A stretch of DNA of 64,000 nucleotides from Streptomyces resistomycificus (GTDB lineage Bacteria > Actinomycetota > Actinomycetes > Streptomycetales > Streptomycetaceae). The notes under the pieces are model-generated. The model did not search any database. It saw only the letters and a list, made by a program, of their open reading frames with translations, and had not been told where the DNA came from. Positions 42,382 through 51,176 of this stretch are shown piece by piece. The DNA lies in assembly GCF_001514265.1 (NCBI RefSeq), contig NZ_KQ949000.1:62001-126000 (forward strand), read 5' to 3'. The translations under genes and the position numbers were made by a program. Numbering within the stretch: the first letter of the stretch is position 1; every line of letters begins with the position of its first letter.

Positions 42382-42579
42382 TCACAGGGCGGCAGTGTGG
42401 ACGTCAGCGCCCGCCGCGAGGCCCTCGGGCGAGACAACGGCCAGGACGTCGGCGCAGACGGACGCGACCGGCGTCTCGAGGAAGAGCCCGCCGGAGCCGC
42501 CGGCCGCGAGGCCGCCGGAGACGTGGTCCAGGTCGGCGTCGGACATCTCGGCCGTTGCGATCTGGGGGGCAAGGTTCAT
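42382..42579 (-). CDS. Orphan double-glycine leader peptide (type A2 lantipeptide-like precursor)
   Basis: A 65-residue peptide. The leader MNLAPQIATAEMSDADLDHV ends in SGG at residues 21-23. The conserved E-x-S-D-x-D-L-D-x-V-S-G-G pattern is that of leaders cleaved by C39-type peptidases or LanT. The core of about 42 residues is Gly/Ala/Val-rich with a single Cys at 42 and few Ser or Thr. AAGGGAA precedes the ATG. No modification enzyme or transporter gene lies within reach, so it is an orphan precursor or uses enzymes encoded elsewhere. The 470 bp between it and 43050 contain no gene I can support. Confidence 0.7.
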   Translation of the reverse strand: MNLAPQIATAEMSDADLDHVSGGLAAGGSGGLFLETPVASVCADVLAVVSPEGLAAGADVHTAAL

Positions 42580-43049
42580 CACGAGCAGTTCCCTTCGAAT
42601 GACACTTCTGAATGGCGGAGTGCGCACGACTACCCGAGACAGGGACATCGTTTCCGGCGACTCGCACGACCCGGAGGATCAAAGCACGTAGCCACAGGGG
42701 CGGCCAGTGCCCTGGCACCGGCGCAACGCCCGCCGCGACCACCGGCTTCACCGGTGTGACCGCGCGGTGACCGGTCACTCTCCGACTCCTTCACACGACC
42801 TCCCGCGACGCGGCACGCACGACCCCTGCCGTCGGCCCCGCGGCGGACACTTCACGCCGATGCGGGCGGGCTTCGGCAGGGCCGTGACCGCGTCTCAGGT
42901 TCCGCACCTCCTCCCGGTGAAGGGTGTGCAGGTTTACCGGATTTTCGGCACCCGACAGGAGGTTCCGCTCAACTGGCCTACGTGCGGGGGGAGTTGGATC
43001 TACCTTGTGGGTGGCACTCTCCGAGCCGTGGCTGAAAGGCGGACGCTCC

Positions 43050-43865
43050 ATGACCGACCGGACGACAACTCCCCGACCGACTGACCAGGAGCGGATCGAC
43101 ACGTCGGTGCCGCACTCGCCCCGCATCTGGAACTACTGGCTCGGCGGGAAGGACAACTACCCCGTCGACCAGAAGGCCGGCGACGCCTACACCGCCGTGT
43201 TCCCCGGGATCGTCACGATCGCCCGCAGCAGTCGTGCCTTCCTGCGTCGCACCATCGAGTACCTGGTCAACGAGGCCGGCATACGGCAGTTCCTGGACGT
43301 CGGGACCGGCCTGCCGACCGCCGACAACACCCACGAGGTCGCCCAGGGGCTCGCCCCCGAGGCCCGGATCGTCTACGTCGACAACGACCCCCTGGTCCTG
43401 GCCCACGCGCGCACCCTGCTCCACTCCACGCCGGAAGGGGCGACCGCCTACGTCGACGCCGACGCACTGGACCCGGACCGCGTCCTGACCGCGGCGGCCC
43501 GGACCCTGGACCTCACTCGCCCCACCGCCCTCGTGCTGAGCAACATCCTGGGTCATGTCCCCGACGACGAGCAGGCCCGCTCCGTCGTCACCCGGCTGAT
43601 GACGGCACTGCCCTCCGGCAGCTACCTCTCCGTCAACGACGGCTCCCGGGGGATCGACCCGGTCTTCGAGCGGGCGCAGGACGCCTACAACGACAGCGGC
43701 GCCGCCCCCTACGTCCTGCGCACCGTCGACCAGATCACCGCGTTCTTCGACGGCTTGGAACTCGTGGAACCCGGCGTGGTCTCGGTCCCCCTGTGGCGGC
43801 CGGACCCCTCCTCCTCCGCCCCGGACGTCATCGGCGAGCACGGCGGCCTCGCCCGCAAACCGTGA
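43050..43865 (+). CDS. SAM-dependent methyltransferase, PF04672 (DUF574) family
   Basis: A 271-residue protein. HSPRIWNYWLGGKDNYPVDQKAGD near the N-terminus is the family hallmark. FLDVGTGLPTADNTHEVAQ follows as motif I with an acidic loop (VYVDNDPLVLAHAR). Such methyltransferases are abundant in Streptomyces and mostly uncharacterised. The ATG at 43050 has AAAGG about 12 bases upstream. It is convergent with argG, with a strong hairpin between them. Confidence 0.88.
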   Translation: MTDRTTTPRPTDQERIDTSVPHSPRIWNYWLGGKDNYPVDQKAGDAYTAVFPGIVTIARSSRAFLRRTIEYLVNEAGIRQFLDVGTGLPTADNTHEVAQGLAPEARIVYVDNDPLVLAHARTLLHSTPEGATAYVDADALDPDRVLTAAARTLDLTRPTALVLSNILGHVPDDEQARSVVTRLMTALPSGSYLSVNDGSRGIDPVFERAQDAYNDSGAAPYVLRTVDQITAFFDGLELVEPGVVSVPLWRPDPSSSAPDVIGEHGGLARKP

Positions 43866-43963
43866 CCGCGCCTGCGGCTTCCGTTCGCGGATACGCGGGG
43901 ACCGCCGCCGGGGCGCGATGGAGGTGCGGTCCCCCGAATCGACGGGGGACGGTCACGACCGCA

Positions 43964-44012
43964 ACCGCGAGGGCCGGCCCGGCGCCAGTGGCGCCGGGCC
44001 GGCCCTCGCGGT
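43964..44012. terminator. Perfect 23-bp bidirectional terminator
   Basis: Two 23-base arms (left arm beginning ACCGCGAGGGCCGGCCC) are exact reverse complements around the loop AGT, between the methyltransferase and the convergent argG gene. Confidence 0.8.
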
Positions 44013-44057
44013 GGTACTTCACGAGCGGGTGCCGAGAGCCCCTCTCGGCAAAAGCAC

Positions 44058-45512
44058 TCAGTCCGTGCCGGACTCCATCGCGGCGCGGTCCAGCATCTTG
44101 TCCTCCTCGGAGACCTCACCACGGGAGGCGATGGCCTCGGCGCCGCCCTGCGGCATCTCCGGCATGGTGCCGATGAGGCCGGTCGAGGCCGCCTGGGCGG
44201 CACCGATGGCGGGGCTGCCGGTCCCGATCAGACCGAGGCCGGCGTACTGCTCCAGCTTGGCGCGCGAGTCGGCGATGTCGAGGTTGCGCATGGTGAGCTG
44301 GCCGATCCGGTCGACCGGGCCGAACGCGGAGTCCTCGGTGCGCTCCATGGACAGCTTGTCGGGGTGGTAGCTGAACGCCGGGCCGGTGGTGTCGAGGAGC
44401 GAGTAGTCCTCGCCGCGCCGCAGCCGCAGGGTGACCTCGCCGGTGATCGCCGAGCCGACCCAGCGCTGGAGCGACTCGCGCACCATCAGCGCCTGCGGGT
44501 CGAGCCAGCGGCCCTCGTACATCAGCCGGCCCAGCCGACGTCCCTCGTTGTGGTACTGGGCGAGGGTGTCCTCGTTGTGGATCGCGTTGACCAGGCGCTC
44601 GTAGGCCGTGTGCAGCAGGGCCATGCCGGGCGCCTCGTAGATGCCGCGGCTCTTGGCCTCGATGATCCGGTTCTCGATCTGGTCCGACATGCCCATGCCG
44701 TGGCGGCCGCCGATGGCGTTGGCCTCCATGACCAGGTCCACGGGTGAGGCGAACTCCTTGCCGTTGATCGTCACCGGGCGGCCCTGGTCGAAGCCGATCG
44801 TCACGTCCTCGGTGGCGATCTCGACCGACGGGTCCCAGAACCGGACGCCCATGATCGGCTCCACGGTCTCCACGCCGGTGTCCAGGTGCTCCAGGGTCTT
44901 GGCCTCGTGGGTGGCACCCCAGATGTTGGCGTCGGTGGAGTACGCCTTCTCCGTGCTGTCCCGGTAGGGCAGCTCGTGGGCGACGAGCCACTCCGACATC
45001 TCCTTGCGGCCGCCGAGCTCCGTCACGAAGTCCGCGTCCAGCCAGGGCTTGTAGATCCGCAGGTGCGGGTTGGCGAGCAGGCCGTAGCGGTAGAACCGCT
45101 CGATGTCGTTGCCCTTGAAGGTCGAGCCGTCGCCCCAGATCTGCACGTCGTCCTCGAGCATCGCCCGGACCAGGAGCGTGCCCGTGACGGCGCGGCCGAG
45201 CGGCGTGGTGTTGAAGTAGGCGCGCCCGCCCGAGCGGATGTGGAACGCTCCGCAGGTGAGCGCCGCCAGGCCCTCCTCGACCAGCGCCGCGCGGCAGTCG
45301 ACCAGACGGGCGATCTCGGCACCGTAGGTCTTCGCGCGGCCGGGCACCGAGGCGATGTCGGGCTCGTCGTACTGGCCGATGTCGGCGGTGTAGGTGCACG
45401 GGACGGCGCCCTTGTCGCGCATCCACGCGACCGCGACGGAGGTGTCGAGCCCGCCCGAGAAGGCGATGCCGACGCGCTCGCCGGCGGGAAGGGAGGTGAG
45501 GACCTTAGACAT
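44058..45512 (-). CDS. argG: Argininosuccinate synthase
   Basis: A 484-residue enzyme condensing citrulline with aspartate at the cost of ATP, the penultimate step of arginine synthesis. The PP-loop SGGLDTS lies at residues 19-25. YTADIGQYDEPD, YFNTTPLGRAV, GDGSTFKGNDIERF and EANAIGGRHGMGMSDQIENR are conserved elements of the long argG form. The ATG at 45512 lacks a strong ribosome binding site. Tandem ARG-box-like repeats overlap the start region, so ArgR repression by arginine is likely. No argH is adjacent. Confidence 0.95.
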   Translation of the reverse strand: MSKVLTSLPAGERVGIAFSGGLDTSVAVAWMRDKGAVPCTYTADIGQYDEPDIASVPGRAKTYGAEIARLVDCRAALVEEGLAALTCGAFHIRSGGRAYFNTTPLGRAVTGTLLVRAMLEDDVQIWGDGSTFKGNDIERFYRYGLLANPHLRIYKPWLDADFVTELGGRKEMSEWLVAHELPYRDSTEKAYSTDANIWGATHEAKTLEHLDTGVETVEPIMGVRFWDPSVEIATEDVTIGFDQGRPVTINGKEFASPVDLVMEANAIGGRHGMGMSDQIENRIIEAKSRGIYEAPGMALLHTAYERLVNAIHNEDTLAQYHNEGRRLGRLMYEGRWLDPQALMVRESLQRWVGSAITGEVTLRLRRGEDYSLLDTTGPAFSYHPDKLSMERTEDSAFGPVDRIGQLTMRNLDIADSRAKLEQYAGLGLIGTGSPAIGAAQAASTGLIGTMPEMPQGGAEAIASRGEVSEEDKMLDRAAMESGTD

Positions 45513-45518
45513 AGGAAG

Positions 45519-45546
45519 ATTATGCACGATTACGCATGACCATGCA
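45519..45546 (-). promoter_or_regulatory. ARG-box-like operator of argG
   Basis: Between 45519 and 45546 the motif TGCAT/ATGCA recurs (ATTATGCACGATTACGCATG then ACCATGCA), an AT-rich island immediately upstream of the argG start. It resembles the paired ArgR sites of Streptomyces arginine genes. Confidence 0.6.
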
Positions 45547-45737
45547 AAGGCGGATTCGTGAAGGCCTTCGCGCGCGCGAAAGGACCGGCCACCAGCCGGT
45601 CGCCCCTGACCGTCGCTCCTCGCCCGTGGCGCGGCCGTCGTGTCACGCGGACCGCCGGCGGGACCGGACGTAGCTTGGGCTGCGGCGTAGACGGGTGCGT
45701 GGACGGATCCTCACGACGGCGAATCCATGGTGGCGCG

Positions 45738-46388
45738 ATGTGTTGGAGTGCGACGGCCGATCTCGTGGCGGGCACCGCCGTCGCGGGTGTGGGAGTGGCG
45801 TGCGTTTCACGGGTACGCGGCAGCCGGGATCTGCCGCTCGCCGCGCTACCACTGCTGCTCGGCGTCCATCAGATCATCGAGGCGGTCGTCTGGAACTCGG
45901 GCGGCGGCAGCGGACCGGCCACCACCGCCTGGGCCGTGGTCGCGCTGCCCCTGCTGGCGGTGTGGGTGCCGGCCGGAGTGCTGTGCGCCGCTCCCCCGCA
46001 CGCCCGCCGCCGGCTGGGTCTGCTGCTGGCCGTCGGAGCCGCGACGGCCGCCGTGCTCGCGTACAGGCTCGCGACCGGCCCGGTGACGGCCGACATCCGC
46101 GGTCACACAGTCGGCTACACGGTCGACCTGCCCCAGGCCGCCGTGCTCATCACGGGCTACCTCCTGGCGACCGTGGGGGCGCTGCTGCTGTCCGGCGACC
46201 GTGGGCTGCTCGTACTGGGCGTGCTGGTCGCCGTCGGAGCACTGGCCTGCTGGGCGTTGTGGCGGCTCGAGTTCGTCTCGACATGGTGCGCGTTCGCGGC
46301 CGTGTGCTCGGTGCTGCTGTTCCGTTGGGTCAACGCCCGTCCGGCCTCCTCGGCGACGACGCCCGCCCCGGGCGCGTCACGCCGCTGA
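45738..46388 (+). CDS. DUF6629 membrane protein
   Basis: A 216-residue protein opening MCWSATADLVAG, the hallmark of DUF6629 proteins. It has about seven hydrophobic segments, with HQIIEAVVW in the second and RLEFVSTWCAFAAVCSVLLF near the end. The ATG at 45738 is chosen because the family starts there; an in-frame extension upstream is unsupported. Function unknown. Conserved Cys, Trp and His residues could bind a ligand inside the membrane. Confidence 0.8.
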   Translation: MCWSATADLVAGTAVAGVGVACVSRVRGSRDLPLAALPLLLGVHQIIEAVVWNSGGGSGPATTAWAVVALPLLAVWVPAGVLCAAPPHARRRLGLLLAVGAATAAVLAYRLATGPVTADIRGHTVGYTVDLPQAAVLITGYLLATVGALLLSGDRGLLVLGVLVAVGALACWALWRLEFVSTWCAFAAVCSVLLFRWVNARPASSATTPAPGASRR

Positions 46389-46491
46389 CAGCACCGAGGG
46401 GCAGCCCGGCGTGCCGAGACGGTCGGACCGGACCGTTTACGGGGCAACCGGACAAGAGCAGGACCACCCCACGACAAGGAGCGTCCACCCC

Positions 46492-47457
46492 ATGGGAACC
46501 GCCGTCCACGTCCCGCAGACCCGGGACATGATCGGAGAAGAACTCTCGGGAGACGAGGCGTTCGCCGCTCTGCGCCACTACGGAGGCCTGCGGCTGCTCG
46601 TCGACTCCTTCGCGCGGTTCCGCTACGCCGACGGCTTCACGAACGCGCGGGCGCTCGCCTTCCAAGTAGTGCTCGGACTGGTGCCGTTCACGCTGGCACT
46701 GGTCGGCCTGGCCACCTCGGTGCACACGGAGGGGGTGGGGCGGATCATCGAGCTCACCCTCGGCAGGATCGTGCCGGGTGCCGGTGCCGACGTCGTCGAG
46801 GACGCCTTCGCCGGAACCCGGCGCACCGCCCAGGACGACGTCCGCAGCGCCCTCGCCCTCTGGCTCGGTCTGGGATTCGCCCTGTTGAACCTGGCCTCGG
46901 CGATGGGTCAGATCGAGCGCGGCGCGAACCGCATCTACGGCATCGAGCGCGACCGCCCCCTCCCCCGCAAGTACGCGAGGGCGATCGTCCTCGCGCTCAC
47001 GGCCGGAATGCCCATGGTCCTGGGGTTCGTCGTCCTCGTGGCCGGTGAGGCCGTCGGCGACGCCGTGGCGGAGTCCGCCGGGTGGGAGGGCGGCACGTCG
47101 CGGTGGTGGGGTGTGCTCGAGGTACCGGCGGGTCTCGCCCTGGCCTGGGTGGCCTCCGCCGTGATCTTCCGCTGGTCGCCCCGCCGGGTCCAGCCCGGTT
47201 ACACCTGGCTGGCGTTCGGCTCCGCCGTCCACCTGCTGCTGTGGGTCTCGGCCACCTGGCTGCTCGCACTGTACGTGGAGGAGAGCGGGTCGTTCGGCTC
47301 CGTGTACGGTCCGCTGACCGCCTTCGTCGCCCTGCTGCTGTGGGCCAACCTGACGGCCGTCGCCCTCTTCCTCGGCATCGCGTTCGCCGCCCAGCTCGAA
47401 GCGGCCCGGGCGGGCATCGAGTCCGCCGTACGGCCGGACCCCGGACCGGGAGCGTGA
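46492..47457 (+). CDS. YihY/YhjD family membrane protein
   Basis: A 321-residue membrane protein. DGFTNARALAFQVVLGLVPFTLALVGLA corresponds to the first YihY helix pair. ALWLGLGFALLNLASAMGQIERGANRIYGIERDRP follows as the signature segment, then four further helices and SGSFGSVYGPLTAFVALLLWANLTAVALFLG. AAGGAG lies about 11 bases before the ATG. It is the second YihY-type protein in the window (the other is at 9106). As at that locus, a PAP2 gene is adjacent, here convergent. Role unknown. Confidence 0.85.
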   Translation: MGTAVHVPQTRDMIGEELSGDEAFAALRHYGGLRLLVDSFARFRYADGFTNARALAFQVVLGLVPFTLALVGLATSVHTEGVGRIIELTLGRIVPGAGADVVEDAFAGTRRTAQDDVRSALALWLGLGFALLNLASAMGQIERGANRIYGIERDRPLPRKYARAIVLALTAGMPMVLGFVVLVAGEAVGDAVAESAGWEGGTSRWWGVLEVPAGLALAWVASAVIFRWSPRRVQPGYTWLAFGSAVHLLLWVSATWLLALYVEESGSFGSVYGPLTAFVALLLWANLTAVALFLGIAFAAQLEAARAGIESAVRPDPGPGA

Positions 47458-47680
47458 CACCTCTCGCGAGCGAGCTGCCGGGGAGCGATCACGTCACCGG
47501 CGCGGAGTGGGGCACGTGCAGCCGCCCGTACCGGGGATCAGGCCATCGAGCGCGTCGGCAGCCGGCCGTCGCATTCGCAGCCGGCCGGCCGCGTTGGCCC
47601 ACCGGAGGGGCAGGGTGGTGCGCACGCGCCGGAGCGAGCGTGGGAGACCTGCTCGACAAGGCCTGCTCGACGAGCCCCGC

Positions 47681-48256
47681 TCAACCCTCCCAGCGGGCCG
47701 CGGCCAGGACCGCGGCCGCCGCGCCGGTGCCCAGTACGGCGCCGGCGACGACGTCGCCCGGATAGTGCACGCCGGTGTGGATCCGTGAGTAGCCCACCGC
47801 GCAGGCCAGCAGGCCGAGGGGAACCGTGGCTGCCGGGAAGGCGGGACCCACGGCCGCGGCGAAGGCGACGGCCGAGGCCGTGTGACCGGACGGGAAGGAC
47901 GCCGACTCGGGCATGGGCACGTGCCGCCCCGGAAACGGCGAGTCCTCGGCGCGGTGGGGTCGCGGCCGGCGGACGAGTCGCTTGCCGAGCAGGTTGGCGG
48001 TCGTGGAGGCGACACCGACGGCGGCGACACCGAGGACGGCGGCGCGGCGGGACCGGCCGGGGCACAGCGCCAGCAGCCCGGCGACCGCGAAGGAGATCTT
48101 GGAGTGGTCCGCGGCCGCCGACAGCCGCCGCAGGGCGGAGTCCAGGGCGGGCGTCCGCGTGACCGTCACGGCCTCGTAGAGCGCCTGGTCGAGGGCGGCG
48201 AGGTCACGCATCAGGCCCCGCTGGACCCGGTACTGAGGCTGCGGACGGTCAAGCAT
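47681..48256 (-). CDS. PAP2-family phosphatase
   Basis: A 191-residue membrane phosphatase. Motif 1 is KRLVRRPRP, motif 2 is SFPSGHTASAVAF and motif 3 is SRIHTGVHYPGDV, all complete. Motif 2 follows a DSPFPGRHVPMPESA loop. The ATG at 48256 overlaps the stop of the lipid-kinase gene by eight bases, so phosphatase and kinase are made together and probably act on the same lipid or lipid-linked substrate. The N-terminus (LDQALYEAVTVTRTPALDSALRRLS) matches undecaprenyl-diphosphatase-like PAP2 proteins. Confidence 0.85.
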   Translation of the reverse strand: MLDRPQPQYRVQRGLMRDLAALDQALYEAVTVTRTPALDSALRRLSAAADHSKISFAVAGLLALCPGRSRRAAVLGVAAVGVASTTANLLGKRLVRRPRPHRAEDSPFPGRHVPMPESASFPSGHTASAVAFAAAVGPAFPAATVPLGLLACAVGYSRIHTGVHYPGDVVAGAVLGTGAAAAVLAAARWEG

Positions 48257-49631
48257 CGCTCTGCTCCTGGTTCTTGTGGATCGGCAGGGGGGTGCGGCCG
48301 AGCGCCAGGTCGACCACGCGCCGCCAGTCGACGGACGGCGCGACGTACGGGGCACCGGGGCGCTGGCGGGGCACCCGCACCCGCAGCGCGCGGGGACGCA
48401 CGGAGCACACCACGGGCGGGGGCAGGGTGAGCGCCTCGCCGTCGACGGCCACCGGGATGAGCTCCTCGTCGGCCTCGACGACCACCCGACGCGACGTCAA
48501 CGCGGTGATGCTGCTGGCCCGTTCGCCGCGCAGCGCCAGCTCGGCGGCCTGAGCCACGCCCTCCACCCGGACCGCGATCACACCGAGCGTGCCCCCGTCG
48601 AGCCGAGGTCTTCGGCCGCCGCCCAAGGGGTCGGCGCGCACGTAGGAGTTGTTGCTCACCAGCAGCGTCTGCGGGGCGTGCAGACGGGTCTCGTCGGTCT
48701 GGACCTCCAGCGGCGTCCCGGCGTCTCCGACCAGCAGGTCCGGCAGCTGCTCCAGGGCGGTGGCCGCCTTGGCGTCCCGGTATTCGGGGCTCTGCACTAT
48801 CTCGGCGTACGTGCCGAACGAGACCGTGTTGACGAACGGCCGCCCGGCCACGTCGCCCAGGTCGACACGGACCTCCACCCCGTCTGAGAGGGCGTCAAGG
48901 CCGCTCGCGGGATCCTCCCGGTCCAGGCCCAGGTCCATGGCGAAGTGGTTGCGGGTCCCCGCGGCCACGACCATGAACGGCACCCCGTGTTCGGCCGCCA
49001 CTCCCGCCACCAGAGCCTGTGTGCCGTCACCGCTCGCCACGCCGAGCAGGTCGGCGCCCTCGGCCACGGCCTGGCGGGCCAGGGCCACCGGGTCCGGGTC
49101 GGCGTCGAGATCGAGCAGAATCACCCGGGCGCCCAGTGCCTCGGCCCGCTTTACCAGTCCGTGCCGGCCGACCTTGCCGTCTCCGGACCTCGGGTTCATG
49201 ATCAGTACCGGTCGTCGGGGCGGCCTGACCGACCGGGAGTGCATGCCGTGCGGTTTCCGCAGGCGTCGCAGCGCGCTCCTGGCACAGCCCAACGCCGCCA
49301 CCCACGCGGCGAGCGCCGCCACCGCCACGACCCACAGCCCCGACACGGCGTACAGCACCAGGACGCCGACGGGCGCGCCCAGCGCCAGCAGGGCGCCCAG
49401 CAGGCGTGCCGCCCCGCGGTGCGCCAGGGCCCACCAGATGCCCGCACCGGCCAGGGCCAGTCCGGCCAGACCGAGCAGCAGGACGAACCACTGCCCGAAG
49501 CCGGCGCCGGCCACCACCGCCACCACGGCACCGGCGACGCACAGCAGGGCCAGCCGGGCCAGGCCCCGGGCCGATCTCAGGTCTCTGTCGGGGCCTTCGG
49601 GCCCCGCGCTTGTCGTACGGCTCGCGTTCAT
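48249..49631 (-). CDS. Diacylglycerol kinase-like lipid kinase with N-terminal membrane domain
   Basis: A 460-residue fusion. The first about 115 residues hold four hydrophobic segments (LALLCVAGAVVAVVAGAG, FVLLLGLAGLALAGAGIWWAL, LLGALLALGAPVGVLVLY and VVAVAALAAWVAAL). The kinase domain then starts at LIMNPRSGDGKVGRHGL, with GVASGDGTQALVAGV (nucleotide-binding GGDGT-like, here SGDGT) and VVAAGTRNHFAMDLGL. The C-terminal half is the YegS/BmrU-type beta-rich domain. It should phosphorylate a lipid hydroxyl. The gene is followed by and overlaps a PAP2 phosphatase, which would reverse the reaction. Confidence 0.85.
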   Translation of the reverse strand: MNASRTTSAGPEGPDRDLRSARGLARLALLCVAGAVVAVVAGAGFGQWFVLLLGLAGLALAGAGIWWALAHRGAARLLGALLALGAPVGVLVLYAVSGLWVVAVAALAAWVAALGCARSALRRLRKPHGMHSRSVRPPRRPVLIMNPRSGDGKVGRHGLVKRAEALGARVILLDLDADPDPVALARQAVAEGADLLGVASGDGTQALVAGVAAEHGVPFMVVAAGTRNHFAMDLGLDREDPASGLDALSDGVEVRVDLGDVAGRPFVNTVSFGTYAEIVQSPEYRDAKAATALEQLPDLLVGDAGTPLEVQTDETRLHAPQTLLVSNNSYVRADPLGGGRRPRLDGGTLGVIAVRVEGVAQAAELALRGERASSITALTSRRVVVEADEELIPVAVDGEALTLPPPVVCSVRPRALRVRVPRQRPGAPYVAPSVDWRRVVDLALGRTPLPIHKNQEQSDA

Positions 49632-49898
49632 GATGCGTCGGGCGATCCCCGGGTGCCGTGTACCGCGTGCACGATGCCATCGGTCTCCCACGTACTCGGG
49701 GGTGCTGCCCTGCCTCTCCTCCGTGGTCGTCACAGCCGGCCGGCTCGGCGTCCCGACCTTCGTACCACCGCTGCCGTGCTTTCCGACGGAGCGGCGCCTC
49801 GTCGATCGGTGGGCCAACGATCTCATGGGGCCGCGAAGAGGCGTTCGCAAGGGGTTGACGTAGACGGGAGTGACGTCCACCGTCAGGAGAGTCACGAA

Positions 49899-49912
49899 TG
49901 GGAGCGCTCCCA
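49899..49912. promoter_or_regulatory. CebR operator upstream of the esterase gene
   Basis: TGGGAGCGCTCCCA is a perfect 14-bp palindrome identical to the Streptomyces CebR consensus as I recall it. It lies 19 bp before the ATG at 49932, so it overlaps the leader and would block transcription in the absence of cello-oligosaccharides. Confidence 0.8.
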
Positions 49913-49931
49913 TACCTCTGAGGAGGGTCAT

Positions 49932-51047
49932 ATGCACACCCCTGGTCGCTTATCCAGGAGAACGCTGGTCACCGCTGCCGCCGCGGGCGTCGTCGCCGCG
50001 CTCGCCCCGCCGTCGCAAGCGGCCGCCAGACGGGGCGGGTACCGCACGGCGGGCCGGGTCAAGGCCGGCGCCGACGGGTCCGCGCAGTACACGTGGCCCG
50101 GCGTCTACTTCGAAGGGCGGTTCCGAGGTACCGGTGTGGGCGTGGTCCTCGACGACGCCGACAACGACTACGACGTCCAGATCGACGGAACGACCGTCGC
50201 CACCCTGGTCACCCCGGGCCGGACGACGTCCTGGATCGACGGCCTCTCCGACACCGCCCACAGCGTGCGGCTGGTGAAACGCACCGAAAGCCCTTGGGCG
50301 GCAGGCCGGTTCGGCGGCTTCGTCGCCGCCGCGGGGGGCGCGGTCCTGCCCGCACCCGTGGCGCGGCGCAGACAGATCGAGTTCATCGGCGACTCGTACA
50401 CCGCCGGCTACGGCAACGTCTCGGGCACGCGCGACTGCTCCGGCAACGGAGGGGTGAACCGGAACAGCAACGCCGACCTCGCCTTCGGCGCCCTGACAGC
50501 CCGAGGTCTCGACGCCGACTACCAGATCAACGCCTTCTCCGGCCGGGGCATGGTCCGCAACTACAACGGCGGCAGCCCCGAGTCCGACTTCCGCACCTAC
50601 TACGACCGCGCCCTGCTGAACGTCGAGGGCGATGTCTGGCGAAATCCCGGCAGTTGGCGGCCGCAGGTCGTCGTGGTCGGTCTGGGCATCAACGACTTCT
50701 CCACGCCCCTCAATCCGGGCGAGCGCTGGGCCACGCAGGACGACCTGGTCGCCGCCTACGCGAGCGCGTATCACGGCTTCCTCGACACACTGCGCGGCCG
50801 GTACGGCGCCAGGACCTTCATCGTGGTCAGCACCACCCGTCTCCACAACACGACGGCGTTCACCGACACCGCGTCCCGTATCGTGCGGGAGCGCAACCGG
50901 CGGGGCGACGACCGGGTCGGCCACTGGTTCTACGACGACCCCGGCCTCGACCGCCTCGGCTGCGACTGGCACCCCTCACTCAACGACCACCGGATCATCT
51001 CCGGCCTGCTCGACGACCACCTCGCCACGCTTCCGCTGCGCTGGTAG
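49932..51047 (+). CDS. Secreted SGNH esterase, CE2-like
   Basis: A 371-residue Tat-exported protein (SRRTLVTAAAAGVVAALAP at 8-26). An N-terminal jelly-roll domain (GVYFEGRFRGTGVGVVLDD to about residue 140) precedes the SGNH hydrolase domain. Block I is FIGDSYTAGYG with nucleophile S155, block III is VVGLGINDFST, and the catalytic Asp-His pair lies in DWHPSLNDH near the end. This two-domain architecture is that of carbohydrate esterase family 2, which removes acetyl groups from plant polysaccharides. GGAGGG lies eight bases before the ATG, and a CebR site is just upstream. Confidence 0.88.
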   Translation: MHTPGRLSRRTLVTAAAAGVVAALAPPSQAAARRGGYRTAGRVKAGADGSAQYTWPGVYFEGRFRGTGVGVVLDDADNDYDVQIDGTTVATLVTPGRTTSWIDGLSDTAHSVRLVKRTESPWAAGRFGGFVAAAGGAVLPAPVARRRQIEFIGDSYTAGYGNVSGTRDCSGNGGVNRNSNADLAFGALTARGLDADYQINAFSGRGMVRNYNGGSPESDFRTYYDRALLNVEGDVWRNPGSWRPQVVVVGLGINDFSTPLNPGERWATQDDLVAAYASAYHGFLDTLRGRYGARTFIVVSTTRLHNTTAFTDTASRIVRERNRRGDDRVGHWFYDDPGLDRLGCDWHPSLNDHRIISGLLDDHLATLPLRW

Positions 51048-51068
51048 CCGGCGAGGCCCGGCGTGCGA

Positions 51069-51115
51069 CACCGGTCGGCCGGCAGCTCCCGTCGCGCACC
51101 ACCGGCCGATCGGTG
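51069..51115. terminator. Hairpin between convergent esterase and YceI genes
   Basis: CACCGGTCGGCCGG and CCGGCCGATCGGTG pair over 14 bp with one mismatch and a 19-base loop. Confidence 0.45.
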
Positions 51116-51176
51116 ACCGGGCCGGGCACATCCGGTCGACGCTTTCCCTCCGCCTCCGCGTGGCTGCCGGGTCGGC

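Noticed and set aside
42767..42778. GTGACCGGTCAC palindrome as a TetR/MarR operator
   Set aside because: A single 12-bp palindrome in GC-rich DNA, with no nearby regulator gene and no promoter context; too weak to call.
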